NCBI GenBank assembly: GCA_015501075.1
Contig: JADNYJ010000044.1
Span: forward strand, 62,001 to 126,000
Reading direction: 5' to 3'
DNA from: Gymnopilus junonius
Lineage: Eukaryota > Basidiomycota > Agaricomycetes > Agaricales > Galerinaceae
DNA: 64,000 nt
A program made the translations under genes and the position numbers. The notes under the pieces were generated by a model. It saw nothing but the letters and a program-made list of their open reading frames with translations, ran no database searches and was not told the origin of the DNA. Shown one piece after another: positions 48,077 through 59,933 of the stretch (positions are counted from its first letter, which is position 1; each line of letters starts with the position of its first letter).

Positions 48077-48566
48077 TGTAGAGTATGGTAGCCATTCCTT
48101 GCATCACCTTTTGCGTCGTGGACTTGATGGAACCATCTTGTCCTCGACTTGGGGCTCAATTCCAGGTTTCATCTCACTACATGTTCAATCGTTACCTCAA
48201 AATGCTTGACTGTTGGTGGTCCTTATTTCGACACCAGTGTTTTATTATTATGGACAAACATCAGGTTTACCTTATCATCCCGGGTACACCCATAGTAGCG
48301 ACCCTCTTTTATCCTTTCTGAAGCATTCAAATATTTAATACCTTGATTTCTTTACATGGCATGTTTTCAAGGTCCGCGAATCTAAGCCTGTCTGATAGGC
48401 GGCCCGTTCACAATGCATCGGGGGACTCCTCTTTATAGTAAGTATGCCTTTATCAGGACGTTGGCGGACTTGTAATTTTTTTTCAAATTAGAAAGATTAA
48501 TAGCGAAGAAGTAAGGAGGGTGACGTATATTTTACGACTACAACACGATTTGTCGATTACTGATTA

Positions 48567-49375
48567 CTAAAATGTTTTGCCACCAGGGCTCAGTATAGCA
48601 CGCAGACGTGCCTCAGCCTCTGAGGTGGCGGGTCCTGGATCACCTCGCTTGTGCGATGCAGGTTGTCCCTGTGCATGGACATGATTCTGTGCATCTACGA
48701 TCTTCAATTCAAACTCTTGAGAGGGACCGTCCTGCACTTCTTCCTCTGTCCTTTGAAGCGGCCTCTTGGCATGTGCCTGGATTTCAACCTCACGCGGGTC
48801 TCCTTGAATATCTCCCAGTCGCACCTCTTCTTGACATCGGGGGAGTTCTGAAGTTTTGGGACTTAAAGAATTAAGCTGTTTCCTCACGCGCGCTGAGTCG
48901 GAGGCGACCTACCAAAATATAGGTAAGCATTGTGGAAAGGAATACTCTTCAAAGGACTTGCCTTGGTCTCGTTGTGAAGTTCCTTTGCTTCGAGATGGAA
49001 CCTCTTCGCCTCGGCAGAATGTAAAACAGAGCCTGTCAGTGTACTCGTAGATTTCACGAGGCCCTGCCTCGTAGGCTGTAGTCTAATAACAAATAACAGT
49101 ATGAGAGTGGTGCTGTATTTTGGTCGCATGAAAACTCACCGTTCGTGATCCTCAAGACACCGTTGCCGTATGGAGGGTACCATGTCCCCAGACAAATTTG
49201 GATCACTTAGAATGTCGATCGTTTCGTCCATATACCGTCCTCCCTCCTTGGTGAGGGATCGTCCGTTTAAATGGTGATTAAATGTATTCTTCACGGCGGG
49301 GACTGTAATGTCATATCCGGCTTTGGCGGCGGTGATAGTGACGCCCAATATGGCCACGCTCAGTGCTTCGGGCAT
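48567..49375 (-). CDS. Small protein with hydrophobic N-terminus, paralogue B
   Basis: Exons 49140-49375, 48913-49082 and 48567-48847 join in phase to 228 residues. N-terminus MPEALSVAILGVTITAAKAG matches paralogue A in pattern, as do GGRYMDETIDILSDPNLSGD, KSTSTLTGSVLHSAEA and the end SEAEARLRAILSPGGKTF. B has one more intron than A and a middle insert (EAKELHNETKASPLKSIPF). The conserved ends and variable middle suggest selection on the N-terminal helix and C-terminal motif. It is divergent from the intact kinase-like gene, 850 bp away, so the two may share regulation. Function unknown. Confidence 0.7.
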
Positions 49376-50224
49376 GATATAAAAATAAAAGAATAAAAGG
49401 ATGAAATAAGGGTATGGGATAGGTAAAAAGCTGGTGCCTCCCGGTAAGATCTACCAGATTATATACTGCGAGTGGAATCAGCAGTTTTAAGTGATCCACC
49501 TTCTTGAGGCGCTTTGTCCTTGTTCTGATGAATTTACGTTTCTTAAGGTTATGTCAACGAAGTAATTATAAAGAATGCTGTCACGTTGTAGCCGTACTCT
49601 GCAGGTGTGAATTGAACCTACAGTTCACATGAGTGAAACCAATTCAATTCCGCGATATACGTAGCCGGAGGTTCACAAACTAGCATATCCCTTGTAATTG
49701 TTGTGTCTGCAGCCGTCCTTACTAACACTATAGCATCAATTGCCATGCAACCACGGACATGTTGACAGTGCATTTGCGAAATGAGAATTAAGACTGAGCG
49801 AACTTTGAGACTTAAAGAATCCCAATATTGAATGCTTCATGTTCCTGCGGAAAGCTCCAACACCCTTGGGGAGATGCATTCTAAAATCTACTAATAGAAC
49901 AAACAAACGGCATTTATTACGATATTATTATTCGGATATACAATTACAAGGTCATCAACCTAGTTTAGTGGTTACGCCAGACTGCTGGTGGGCGCACAAC
50001 TTGACCGATAGTGTTTAAGGTAATACAAAGGAAGAACAATAGTGTAACAAGGTCGATGCGACTTGACAGCGGTAAAATTTGACACGTCAAGGGAAAAGCC
50101 GAGATCATGTTGGAAATCTGTTGGCGTAGACCGGACTTACATTTGACCACTACTACATTAACGTTTAGCTGGCCTTTTCTTCATTTTCAACGGCTGGACC
50201 TCCTCCTCTTCACTCTGCATTCAT
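49376..50224. promoter_or_regulatory. Divergent upstream region between paralogue B and the intact kinase
   Basis: TATATAAT at 49458-49465 (minus strand) serves paralogue B. For the kinase no clear TATA is visible; the last 60 bp before 50225 are pyrimidine-rich. No third gene seen inside. Confidence 0.45.
49458..49465 (-). promoter_or_regulatory. TATA-like box of paralogue B
   Basis: TATATAAT followed by CTGG on the minus strand, about 85 bp upstream of the ATG; equivalent in place and sequence to the box of paralogue A. Confidence 0.45.
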
Positions 50225-51542
50225 ATGAGGGACACCCTAGATTCAGGCGAGATCTTCTGGCGTGACTTATACCCATGGTTGCAATCCAATGGATATGAGC
50301 TTCGACCGCGATATAGACCAGGATGGGTTCCTTCATGGGTGACAGATCCAGCGCGGTCAGTATTTGAGGAATGGGATCGCGAGGACCATGCTTTCCGATT
50401 TGTATGTATATCACACATTTTATTGCAGCACGTTTAAGTTCAAGGGTAACACAGAACGATGACCTTATGGACGTTGTTCGCATCCGAGATGGCAAACCAT
50501 TCGTATTGAAAAGAATACCAAGGCTTCCGGATAACGAAAAAGAAATAGTCCTTTACTTGGCGTCTCCATCTCCCTCAGAGGACCCAAGAAATAATTGTCT
50601 ACTAGTCGAAGATGTCCTTAATGCCCCAGGAGATGATAGGTTCGAAATAATCGTGATACGCCTATTACGGCCGTTCGACTCTCCAAGGTTTGATACAGTT
50701 GGGGAATGTGTAGACCTGTTCCTTCAAGCTTTCAAGGTGACTCCGTGTTATTTTTCCAGTCATAAATTATTAATTCGTGTAAAAGGGGCTTCAATTCATT
50801 CACGCTCATCATGTTGCACACAGGTAAGTTTTCATTTGAATGTAGAATAGGCATTTAAAGACGTTTGATAGGGACTGTACAGCACTGAATTTTATGATGG
50901 ATGCTTCGGATATGTATCCTCAAGGCTTTCATCCTGTGAAATATAAGAAGAATCGAGAGTGCACTGGACCTGCGAGACATTATACTCGCACTCAGCGCCC
51001 ACCCAAGTATTATTGGATCGACTTTGGACAGGCAATCCGGCTCGATGAAGCTGACCACAACCCCCGTGTGCCTTGTGTACACGCGAATGACAGGTCAGTT
51101 CCAGAGTTTCAAGGTGAAGGGCATGAGTTGAGGCTTTACGATCCCTTTCCAATCGACATTTATTACCTTGGTAATATGGTGCGAACGTATTTTCTGGAGG
51201 TACGTTCAGTTGAATAAGAAGAAGAAAAATTAGTGTCTGATTAGCAACACTGAACAGGGCCATGAATATTACGGAGCGAGGCTGGGTTTAGAGTTCATGA
51301 AATCCCTTGTCGATGACATGGTCCAAGACGACGCCACGAAGCGGCCGAATATCGACGAATGCGTGTCTCGTCTGGAAGAGATTGTTGCCTCCTTGAGCTC
51401 TTGGAAGCTTCGCTCTCAGATTACGCATTCCACCGATAATGCCTTTGGATATGTGTACCGATTCTTTCCACACTGGTATCGGCGGATCAGTCATATTGTT
51501 AGACGGATTCCGCCCATCCCGACCTATAACAATAAATTGTGA
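50225..51542 (+). CDS. Protein-kinase-like protein, intact copy
   Basis: Exons 50225-50401, 50455-50736, 50786-50823, 50872-51199 and 51258-51542 give 369 residues. Residues 1-59 form a family-specific head (EIFWRDLYPWLQSNGYELRP). The ATP-anchoring Lys is Lys78 (KPFVLKRIP), the catalytic loop is HRDCTALN (Asp167, Asn172) and the metal-binding motif is IDFGQA (Asp216). All key catalytic residues are present, though a Gly-rich loop is not evident. A C-terminal helical part (LVDDMVQDDATKRPNIDECV) follows the usual kinase end. It belongs to a mushroom-specific expanded kinase-like group; substrate unknown. Three relatives nearby are decayed, so this is the only functional copy in the window. Confidence 0.85.
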
Positions 51543-51944
51543 TAGCTCGTCAGTAATGCATTGATTTATTATATTTATTGTGTTAAAGCGAGTCATAGAC
51601 GTTGCAAAGGTGGTAGACAATAACAAAAAAGCCAGTTTGTTACGGGCGCTTATTTGAAACCGTTGCCATATTTACCAGTATATAAGGGATGACAACAAAG
51701 AAGCCTCAATAGACCTGTCGCTTCTAGTTGGACACATGAGCCGCGTATCGCAGGCGTCATACTACATTCCCGCCGTCCGAACAATCCTTGAAGGAACAAG
51801 AACGGTATGATAGCACAAAGAACACGTGCCTGGGAAAATGTGGAGGACAAGGTCTTGTCAGTATAAGAACAGGACTACTAATACAGAATCCAACTTAATA
51901 TATTATTCAACTTAGTACCTCCTTCCCATACTCTTATACTTCTC
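51543..51944. other. Intergenic between kinase copies
   Basis: About 400 bp without a recognisable gene. Unlike the other two intervals, no small-protein paralogue precedes the next kinase copy. Confidence 0.5.
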
Positions 51945-53220
51945 ATGGCTGACGAACTTGGCTGGATGGAATTTTTTTGGCGAGATTCACACCCGTGGTT
52001 GAAATCAATGGGGTATGAGCTTCGGCCCAGGTTCAGACTAGGATGGATTCCCTCCTGGATAACCGATTCATATTCGACCCTGTGGGAGCGCGAGGACCAC
52101 ATTCAGTACCATGTGCGTCTTTTCTTTCTCTCTCGTTACCCTCCAGTGCATTAATTGACTTAAATAATAGAAACCGAGGCTCATGAACGTCATTCGCATC
52201 CGGGACGGTAAACAGTTCATGTTAAAAAGGGTACCCAAGCTGCCGTAGAATGAGAAAGAAATAGCATTTTATTTGCTTATCCTCCGCCTTGGAGGATTCA
52301 AAGAATAATTGCTTGCCGATTGAAGATGTCCTCCAAGCTGCCGGGGATGATGAATTTGAGATAATTGTGATGCGCATGTTGCTTCCATTTGATTCTCCGA
52401 GGTTTGATACGGTTGGTGAATGTGTGGATTTCTTTTTCCAGGCTTTCAAGGTACTTGTTCATTTGTGTCCGCTGGAGTACGTAGTAAGCTGACTGTGGCA
52501 TGTCAAGGGGCGCCAATCTATGCATGTTGCCCATAGGTAAGTAAGCCTTCTTCCAGCATGAATTTAGTCCTCAATTCAAAGATATCTGCCAGGGATTTTA
52601 ATTTCATGATGGATGCTTCAGAGATGTATCCTCAAGGATTCCATCCTGTTGAGCACGATAAGAACCGAGAGTTTACTGGATCCGCCAAGCAAAGTCATAC
52701 CCGCACTCAACGCCCGCCGAGGTACTACTGGATCGACTTTGGACAGGCAGTCCTGTTTGATGAAACGGAACAAAACCATTTTGTTGAGTGCATGCGCGCG
52801 AATGATAGATCGCCTCCCGAGTTCTAGGACGAAGGCCATGAGTTGAGATTGTATGATCCGTTCCCGATTGGGAAATATGGTACGGACTTATTTTCTGGAG
52901 GTATGTACGGTTGACTCTAAAGACAACCGATTATCGAATGGTCAACGGGAGGGCCATTAGTATGACGGAGCAAGGCTTGGTCTTGAGTTCATGAAACTCC
53001 TCATCGATGATATGGTCCAAGACGACGCCACGAAGCAGCCGAACATCGACCAATGCGTGTCTCGTCTTGAAGAGATTGTTGGTTCTTTGAGTTGTTGGAA
53101 GCTGCGTTCGCATTCGACTGACAATATCTATGGACATGTGTATCGTTTCTTTCCGCATTGGTATCGGCGAATTAATATTGTTAGGGGGATTCCGCCCATC
53201 CCAGTTCTAGAAATGAATCG
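51945..53220 (+). pseudogene. Protein-kinase-like gene, copy 3 (decayed)
   Basis: Starts MADELGWMEFFWRDSHPWLK and keeps intron positions of the family. Exon 2 (LMNVIRIRDGKQFMLKRVP) meets a TAG near 52246, then slips frame. The catalytic loop exon is eroded: the HRD context is reduced. FMMDASEMYPQGFHPVEHDK and YYWIDFGQAVLFDE persist, but a TAG follows PPEF (near 52826) and the segment equivalent to DIYYLGNM is partly deleted near 52870. The C-terminus (MVQDDATKQPNIDQCVSRL) is still well kept. A relatively young pseudogene. Confidence 0.8.
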
Positions 53221-53272
53221 TGAAAGCTTTGTCGGTGTCAAGAAATGGAACGGAAAAGGTACTGTAATGGAA

Positions 53273-53485
53273 TCAACCCGTCTTGGCTTTCAGCTGCTTC
53301 CACAATGTTAGGTACATCACAGCTCCCAAGCCCATCTGCACCGCAATGCAATTTACCATCCCGATTTTCGCTCCCGGAGCCACCGAGTATAGCCCCAGTG
53401 ACGCGGCCAGCGTAGAGCATAGTGATAGTCGGGGTTTGAAGAAAAGAAGAGCAGCAACATATGCAAACAGACAAGTTGGCCCGAT
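53273..53485 (-). CDS. Possible exon of a small two-helix membrane protein
   Basis: A minus-strand frame ending at a TGA (53273) reads LFAYVAALLFFKPRLSLCST, then LGLYSVAPGAKIGMVNCIAV and GLGAVMYLTLWKQLKAKTG. Two hydrophobic segments and a basic tail look protein-like, but there is no in-frame ATG and the upstream side runs into the antisense of the PAK-type kinase exon 1. It could be the last exon of an overlapping gene or chance. Confidence 0.25.
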   Translation of the reverse strand: MGPTCLFAYVAALLFFKPRLSLCSTLAASLGLYSVAPGAKIGMVNCIAVQMGLGAVMYLTLWKQLKAKTG

Positions 53486-53491
53486 GCGACG

Positions 53492-56400
53492 ATGACGAGC
53501 ACCGACTCCTCCTCCTCCTCGCGTTTCAACCCATTCAGGTTCAAAGAGAAGCCGCCGCCCCTGCCGCCCAAGGACCCCGTCTACCAGCAGCGCTCGCCGC
53601 CACCAACCGCCACCGACGACCCACGCGTCTCTCTGCTCGACTCCCCGCTTTCCCCATCCATCCAGTACGCCATTCGAAGGGCAAACTCACCCTCGCCGTC
53701 CCCTCTCTTCGCCGCAGAGTCCATCCGCAGCATGAGTCGCTCCTCCCCCGAGCTGCTCCCCGTCAAGAGCATCGAGCCCTCCATCGCCGACACCACCAGG
53801 CAGACCACCGCGTCAAAGAAGGACAAGGCCCTTGCGTTCCTCAAGTTCCCAAAGCGGAGCCCTCGCAGCCCCCCGTCTACCGCCACAGGCACCTCGTCCA
53901 GCGCGAGCTCCGTCATCGTCATTGGCAGCGCCTCTGCTGAAGAGCCCGACCCACCCCCACCGCAGGAGGACGATGGGATCTCCCTGCCATGGAACTTCCA
54001 GGTCTGTCCTCCTTCATCTCTGTCGTCTCCAGCCAACTCATCCGATCTCCGTAGCACAACATCCACGTCGATGAAGGGTATGTCCTTTGTTCTCGCTTTT
54101 GATCATCTCACCCACGCGTCTGCAGATACGTCGGCCTGCCCCCCTCCTGGTCCACCTCACTCGCCTCGGCAGGCTTTACTGAAGAAGAGATCGCAGCCAT
54201 TCAAACCCGTCGCACTACAGGCGTCCGCTCTCCCCCCAGTCTCCAGTATCTCTACAACGAACGTCCGAGGAGCCCGGCCGTCACCTCCGGCTTCCCCTTT
54301 TCTACTCAAAGCACCTCTGGAGTACCCATCCTGACTCATCCAACTCCCCGCACCACCTCTCTCAATCCATCTCGCCTTGGCCCCAGTGCCGGTCCATCAA
54401 CCCCCGAAACCTTACGACCCCCCACCGTACCCGCGTCATCGTCTGCCCAACAAAGACCGCCTACAAATGTCGTATACGGATCTTCTTCCGCCTCTTCATC
54501 AACACCCTCACTGTCAGGCAGTCTCAAGCCGAATCCTTATTACAGCCCTGCTTCAACCTCGAATCCCAATCGCATTCCACCTCCAAAGAGGAAACCTCCA
54601 ATGCCCATGGAGGAGCTGGAGAGCCCTTCCGTCTCCAGGCCAGGCCATCGACCAAACGACCCTTCCATCTCCACTATAGGGTGCAGCACAGACTCTCATG
54701 GGTTCGGAACCAGCGAGTACGTTATTTTTTTTTCTTCTGATCTCCATAGTTACTGATCTCTCCAACTTTCAGCTCACATGCCCGTTCACATCATAACCAT
54801 TCCGCCTCGCAAACCACCACTACCACTGTCTCGGTTTCCACTCATCCTTACGGCTCGTCATCGCAGTCTCAATCGAAAACAAACCTCGATGATGACGACG
54901 ATGTGCCGTTGGCTAAAGCCAGAGCGCCTGTACGGCAAGGCTCAGAATCAACATTCAATGGCAAAGCCTCGTTGGCCGGTGGAATGTCCAAGTTTAGAGT
55001 GGTCAACGGTTCGGGTTCAACCATGGATCTAAATGGGGAACCGAGTGCAAAGGACCCGCTGGAGCAGGAGAGGAAAGCGGGCCCTAGTTCATGGTCAAGT
55101 AAGATCCTCAAAGCCACCACGGGCAAGAATAGAGAATCTCCTTCTGCACCGCCTTCGGCTTCCAATTCTGTTTCGGGACATTCAGCTTCGCATTCGATCT
55201 CGGCGCCGACGTCCTCTTCTGACCATTCTCATTCCAGTCATGCTGGTCCGTCGACTTCTTTGGCTGCCTCTTCTCCGTGGTCATCTGTGATCAAGCAGAG
55301 CAGTAATCTGGTGGAAGCGGTGAAAACCTCTGCTGGCAAGGGTATTGGGCGGATCCGATCGAAGAATGGGATCAATGTAGGCAAGAAGGAAAAAGCGGGA
55401 AAGAAGGACAAAATCACGGCAAAGAACGCCTCGAGCGAGGACATTATTAAAATTGGGAATGGGAATGGAAGAGAGAGCGGGAGCGAGGACGAGGAGGGGA
55501 GTGAGTATGAGTACGACGTGGAGGATGCGCCGCACGGGGAGAAAAGGTCGATTCGGATGAAGAGTTTGCGTCGCTCCCTCCCGATGGCGAGGACACGCTG
55601 ATCCACCCAAGGCGGCCCCTGGCAGATCTACTCCAGGCCACGTGCGGCCACCGACGCTCTCAGCGGTCGTTTGCGTCTGCGAGCGGTGCCCCTGCGTCAC
55701 AGTCTGCCTCCAACCTCAATAACGCGTCGGCTTCAGGTTCAGTATCGAGGAGGGTGTCCAGAAAAGCCTCCAATCCTCGCTCGCTGCACAGCGCGGGCAG
55801 CCATGGCTCACTGCGTAATCGAAACATGGCCAACGCCAGCTCGGGGAGTTTGCATTCCTCGGGAGACATAAAGCCAGCGGATCGCTGACGTCGTTGGAGA
55901 GTATCCCCGAAGTGTCGCCTCCGCCCCTGCCGGAGGGCAGCAATAGAGTGATAAGGAGGAGCATGAGCCTAGGGAGGAAGGATAGCGGGAAGAAGAGAGC
56001 GGGTGCGGGTAGGAAGGAAGTGGTCCCGCAGTTGCCTGGTCAGTATGCGTGGTCGGAGCCTCCGTCGGCTGTCGCTGGGCCGTCGAGGAGCGGGTCCAGT
56101 CCTGGTGCGGGGCCCAGTGTGAGCGACTTGCCGCCCAGTTTACCGCCGATAAGTATCCCCAAGAGGGCTCCGGCGCATGCTCCAAGATTGTCCCTGCATA
56201 GATCAAAGGACAGCTCGGATTTGGCGTCCTGGAGCGAGGCGCTGTTGAGTGGAATTTCGTTGAGTGGGGACAGCTTGGATTTGGGGTTCAGTTTTGGATT
56301 GGGGAAGGATGATGTGGGTAGGGGGAAGGAAAAAGAAAGAGAGAGGGATTGGTTCATGGACAGGGGCAGGGTGGGTGGGAAGGGCAAGGAGCGCGAGGTG

Positions 56401-59400
56401 CAAGCCAAGGATGATTTTTTGGAGCTCGAGAGTCCTGTTACCGTGACTACTGCCACGATAGGTGGTGGAAGGACGGCGAGGCCTTGGGAGATGTCGAGGA
56501 GTGGTCAGCCTGCCTCTTCACCTGTGACTACTCGGCCGCCGCAGCAGCTTCCTCAGCCTGAGCCTCAACCGCAAGCAGTGCCGCTTGTCCAGCAGCAGAA
56601 TTCACCGACGACTACAACTGCTTCTTCGTCTTCGGCATCATCGCGTGCAGGAACGCCTCCGGTACAGCATAGATTAACGCAAATGCGCAAAGCGGGTCAA
56701 CCTCTTCCTACTTCCAAGCCCCCCCCTCAACGACCTATTCCACCGATTAAGATTGCCAACCCTAACGGGGTAAATTCATCTCCTAATCCCCGTATGGTCA
56801 TCCCGCCTCTGCCTTTGCCTCAATCTGGCCTTGATTCGCCCGTTCCGATGAGTGGTGTTGCAGAGCCGGCGATGACGGCTCGTGCGCCTACGACACCGCT
56901 TTCTGCTGGTGCTAATAAACCATTGCCGCCTCTTCGACCTGCGCCGCCCCTTCCTGATGTGGCCCCACACCTATCCAGCCAACTGCGCGCGGGCCAGACG
57001 GATTGCTCAGCCCGCCTGTCCCAAACTCGCGTGGTCGTTGACGGGAGATACGCCAGGTGTGATGTCGCCCGCTGGGTCGTCCAATGGACCGGACAGCGCG
57101 CAGCTGTGGAACGAGATTGAGCAGATGATGGATCCGAATATGATCAGCTCCATTCCGGGGTTGCATCTTAGCGTGGCGCTCCCTCCTGGTGCGCAGGGTG
57201 TGCTGAGGAGCGCGGGATGACGCCTGGGCATGGGCATGTTCCCCCGCCGCTTAATCTCAACGGGGCTCATGCGGAGAGGCAGAGGCACCGTGGGCCGGGC
57301 ACGGTGGGTGAGGTTGTGGGTCCGTCACCACCTGCAGCTATTCTGCTGCGCTGACGGGTGGGTTTTCGCCGACGATTCCGGTTGAGGATCGCGTGTTGGG
57401 TGATCGGACGTTGTTGCAGGAGTTGGAGGTTGAGGAGGGGGATAGTAGTCTGTTTGTGGGTGAGGAGGAGGAGGGATTGTGGAGGTCGATGCTTCGCCTA
57501 GGCCGGAAGAACATGAACATGAATACGGGCAGGATATTGATGATTCGCTGCTGAGCGTCTCTCCGAGGACGAGCCATGTGGAGGATACCTTGCTGGTCGT
57601 GACCCGAATAGGGATTCGAGCAGGAGCAGCTCGTCTACGCTCACTGTTACTGCGTTGGCGGCGACTACGATCGTGCGGAACGTGTCGATCGCTAGGAGGA
57701 CCGGCGCGTACGTTATTGACAGGTCTCCTGGTGTCAGTCCCAGTTCGTCTTACCCGCCCTCCGCACTTGCCACACCGACAGAATTCAAACCTCCCTCTTC
57801 GCCTTTGGGGTCACAATTGGCAGCAGCGAGGAGTCTTCTGGAGGTTCTGGCTCAATGTCCTCGAGCTCGCAGGACCCGGGTCACCCCACGCCTACCACAG
57901 ATGGCGGCATGGCGTCGCCGGGTTTGGCATCGCCGTTGGGCTATTATCTCGATGGTACGCAAACACCGTCGCCTACGCCCGATAAGATGGCGTTTTCCAG
58001 AGAACCACTTTCTGCTTCTTCTGCGAGGTTCAAGTTGCCTGATCCTGGAGATTACGATGAGGAGGATGAAGGATACGAGCAAGAATTTGAAGGGTATCCT
58101 GATGAGGAGACGATGGAAACAGAGGCGGGCTGGCTGCTGCTGCTCGTCCGACAATAGTCATTTCCGACGAGCCGCTGTCCTCTGGGGGTGCTATCACGTC
58201 TACTGTCACACCAGAAACGTCTACTCCTCTCTCACCTTTCCAGAGGTACCGCGGTTGGCTCTCAGACGTCGTTGCGCCCTTGGAAGAATTCATCGACGAA
58301 GCTGTCGACCCGCGTGATCATTACCTTGACCTGACCGAAATAGCAGAAGGCGAATCAGGTCCGTGTTTGCTGCCATCCTCAATCCAGAAACGGCACACAA
58401 GCTCCGTCTGCCACCTCTTATCAAAGCTCAGGATACGGACGATGTTGTAAATGACCGAGTGAAGATGGTGGCTATCAAGAGCGTTGCCATTGTTCCTTCT
58501 GGCTCACCCAAGCTCGTGGATCTGCAGCGGGAGTTGAGTCTGATGCGGGGATTGGGGCATGAGAATATTCTGGGCATGGATGGTGTGTATGTGGACCTTG
58601 TGGAGGATTCTTGTGGGTGAGGATGGAGCTTATGGAGAGGAGCTTGGCGGACATAATTGGACTTGTTGGGGATGGGCTGCAATTGCAGGAGAGGACAATG
58701 GCGAGGTTTGCGAGTGATGTATGTGCCTCCTTTTATTTGGTTTTCTTTGTCTGACTCGTCGTATTTCTGCAGGTTCTGTGCGCGCTGGATTACCTGCAGA
58801 AACATAATATTGCACATCGGGATGTGCGCTCTGATAACCTTCTCATCAACAAACATGGTGTTCTCAAGCTTGGTAAGCTATATTGACCTTGAATAATAAG
58901 TGTTTCCTTTTTGCTGAAGCAGTTCTGTCCTTTAGCCGACTTCTCTAATGCGATCCAGGTAACGAAGGAGAACCCCATGCGTTCTGAGACTGCGGGAGTT
59001 CCGTTTTGGCAGGTGAGTGTCCATTTGTCATTTTAGTAAGACCATTCCTAATCATTCCTCACAAAAGGCACCAGAAGTTCGAAGGTAAGCTGAAATCAAT
59101 CCTTTATCTGACATTGATTTACGTGCTCGCATAGACCTCCGTACAATGCCATGAAAGTCGACGTATGGTCTCTTGGAGCCACCGTTTGGGAGATGGCCCA
59201 ACAAGACCCACCTTTTGCGGACACGCAGCAGCTCACGGATCGTTGGCCCCCTCTGCGCCAGCCTGAGCTATACTCGCCTGCGTTCCACGAATTTTTGAGG
59301 AAATGTTCTGACCCGGTTGCTTCGAGACCGAGCCCTGTCGAGCTTTTGAAGGTAAATCATACACTGTATTACTACTTGAATTTGCATCTTAATTTAACTT

Positions 59401-59517
59401 TGTTTTCAGAGCCCCTTCATTGTGCAAAAAGCTTGTGGCCGCCAGGTCATCGTTCTTCTCCTTTCCCAGTGCATGGCCATTGAAAAACTTCTCCAAGAAG
59501 GAAACGCTGCAGCTTAA
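53492..59517 (+). CDS. PAK/STE20-type protein kinase with CRIB domain; multiple frame breaks
   Basis: Exons 53492-54001, 54055-54077, 54126-54716 and 54773 onward, then 58773-58872, 58936-59012, 59068-59084, 59135-59351 and 59410-59517. The CRIB (Cdc42/Rac-binding) motif spans exons 1-3: ISLPWNFQ, HNIHVDEG, YVGLPPSW, near residues 160-185. A very long Ser/Pro-rich linker follows. The kinase domain begins near 58310 (YLDLTEIAEGESG), with VAIKSVAIV, HRDVRSDNLL in the catalytic loop, ADFSNAIQ in place of DFG, and WSLGATVWEMAQQDPPF. Between 55,583 and 58,614 the reading frame must step by -1 twelve times (near 55583, 55867, 56961, 57032, 57217, 57342, 57476, 57598, between 57790 and 57855, 58142, 58363, 58614). 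Without those breaks this is a full-length kinase; as written it is not translatable. Confidence 0.8.
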
Positions 59518-59933
59518 GGCTTCATATACCATCATCTTTTGACTTTCTCGGTTTACTTAACGACCTGAACTAGTAACATTTTACTAGTACTATTGGCATA
59601 TACCCCCTCGGGCAGTGATGCCTCGTGGCAATGGTTTTATTATTATTTCTTTTTCGGTTCGCGGGTGGTCAAATTTTTTCTTTATCTATTTCCATGGTTT
59701 ATATCCCCTTTTTCTCATACCTCTCTATCATCAACTTTGATCTTAACACCATCTGCTTCATTTTTATGCCTCATTTACGAACCCTGCGCGCCCCGATCGA
59801 TCTTGCTTCATCTTAATGAATATGAGTATACACATTACTTGCATTTTAAAGTAATAATACAGCATGGGATACATCCACTCCATTTCTCTTCCAATCAGAT
59901 TGTTTTACTCAATACTGACAGAATATTAGTCGA
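59518..59933. other. Convergent 3' region
   Basis: About 420 bp of T-rich sequence between the ends of the kinase gene and UTP10. Should hold both poly(A) sites. No gene seen. Confidence 0.5.

Larger units (their letters stand above)
48112..51542. repeat. Segmental duplication block, copy 2
   Basis: Second copy of the unit described at 44409-47769. This copy has both genes open. Confidence 0.8.

Noticed and set aside
55285..56456. Several minus-strand frames of 120-140 codons
   Set aside because: Shadows of the GC- and Ser-rich linker of the PAK-type kinase; compositionally simple.
55583..58614. Programmed ribosomal frameshifting in the kinase gene
   Set aside because: Twelve sites without a common slippery heptamer or downstream structure; far more than any known programmed case.
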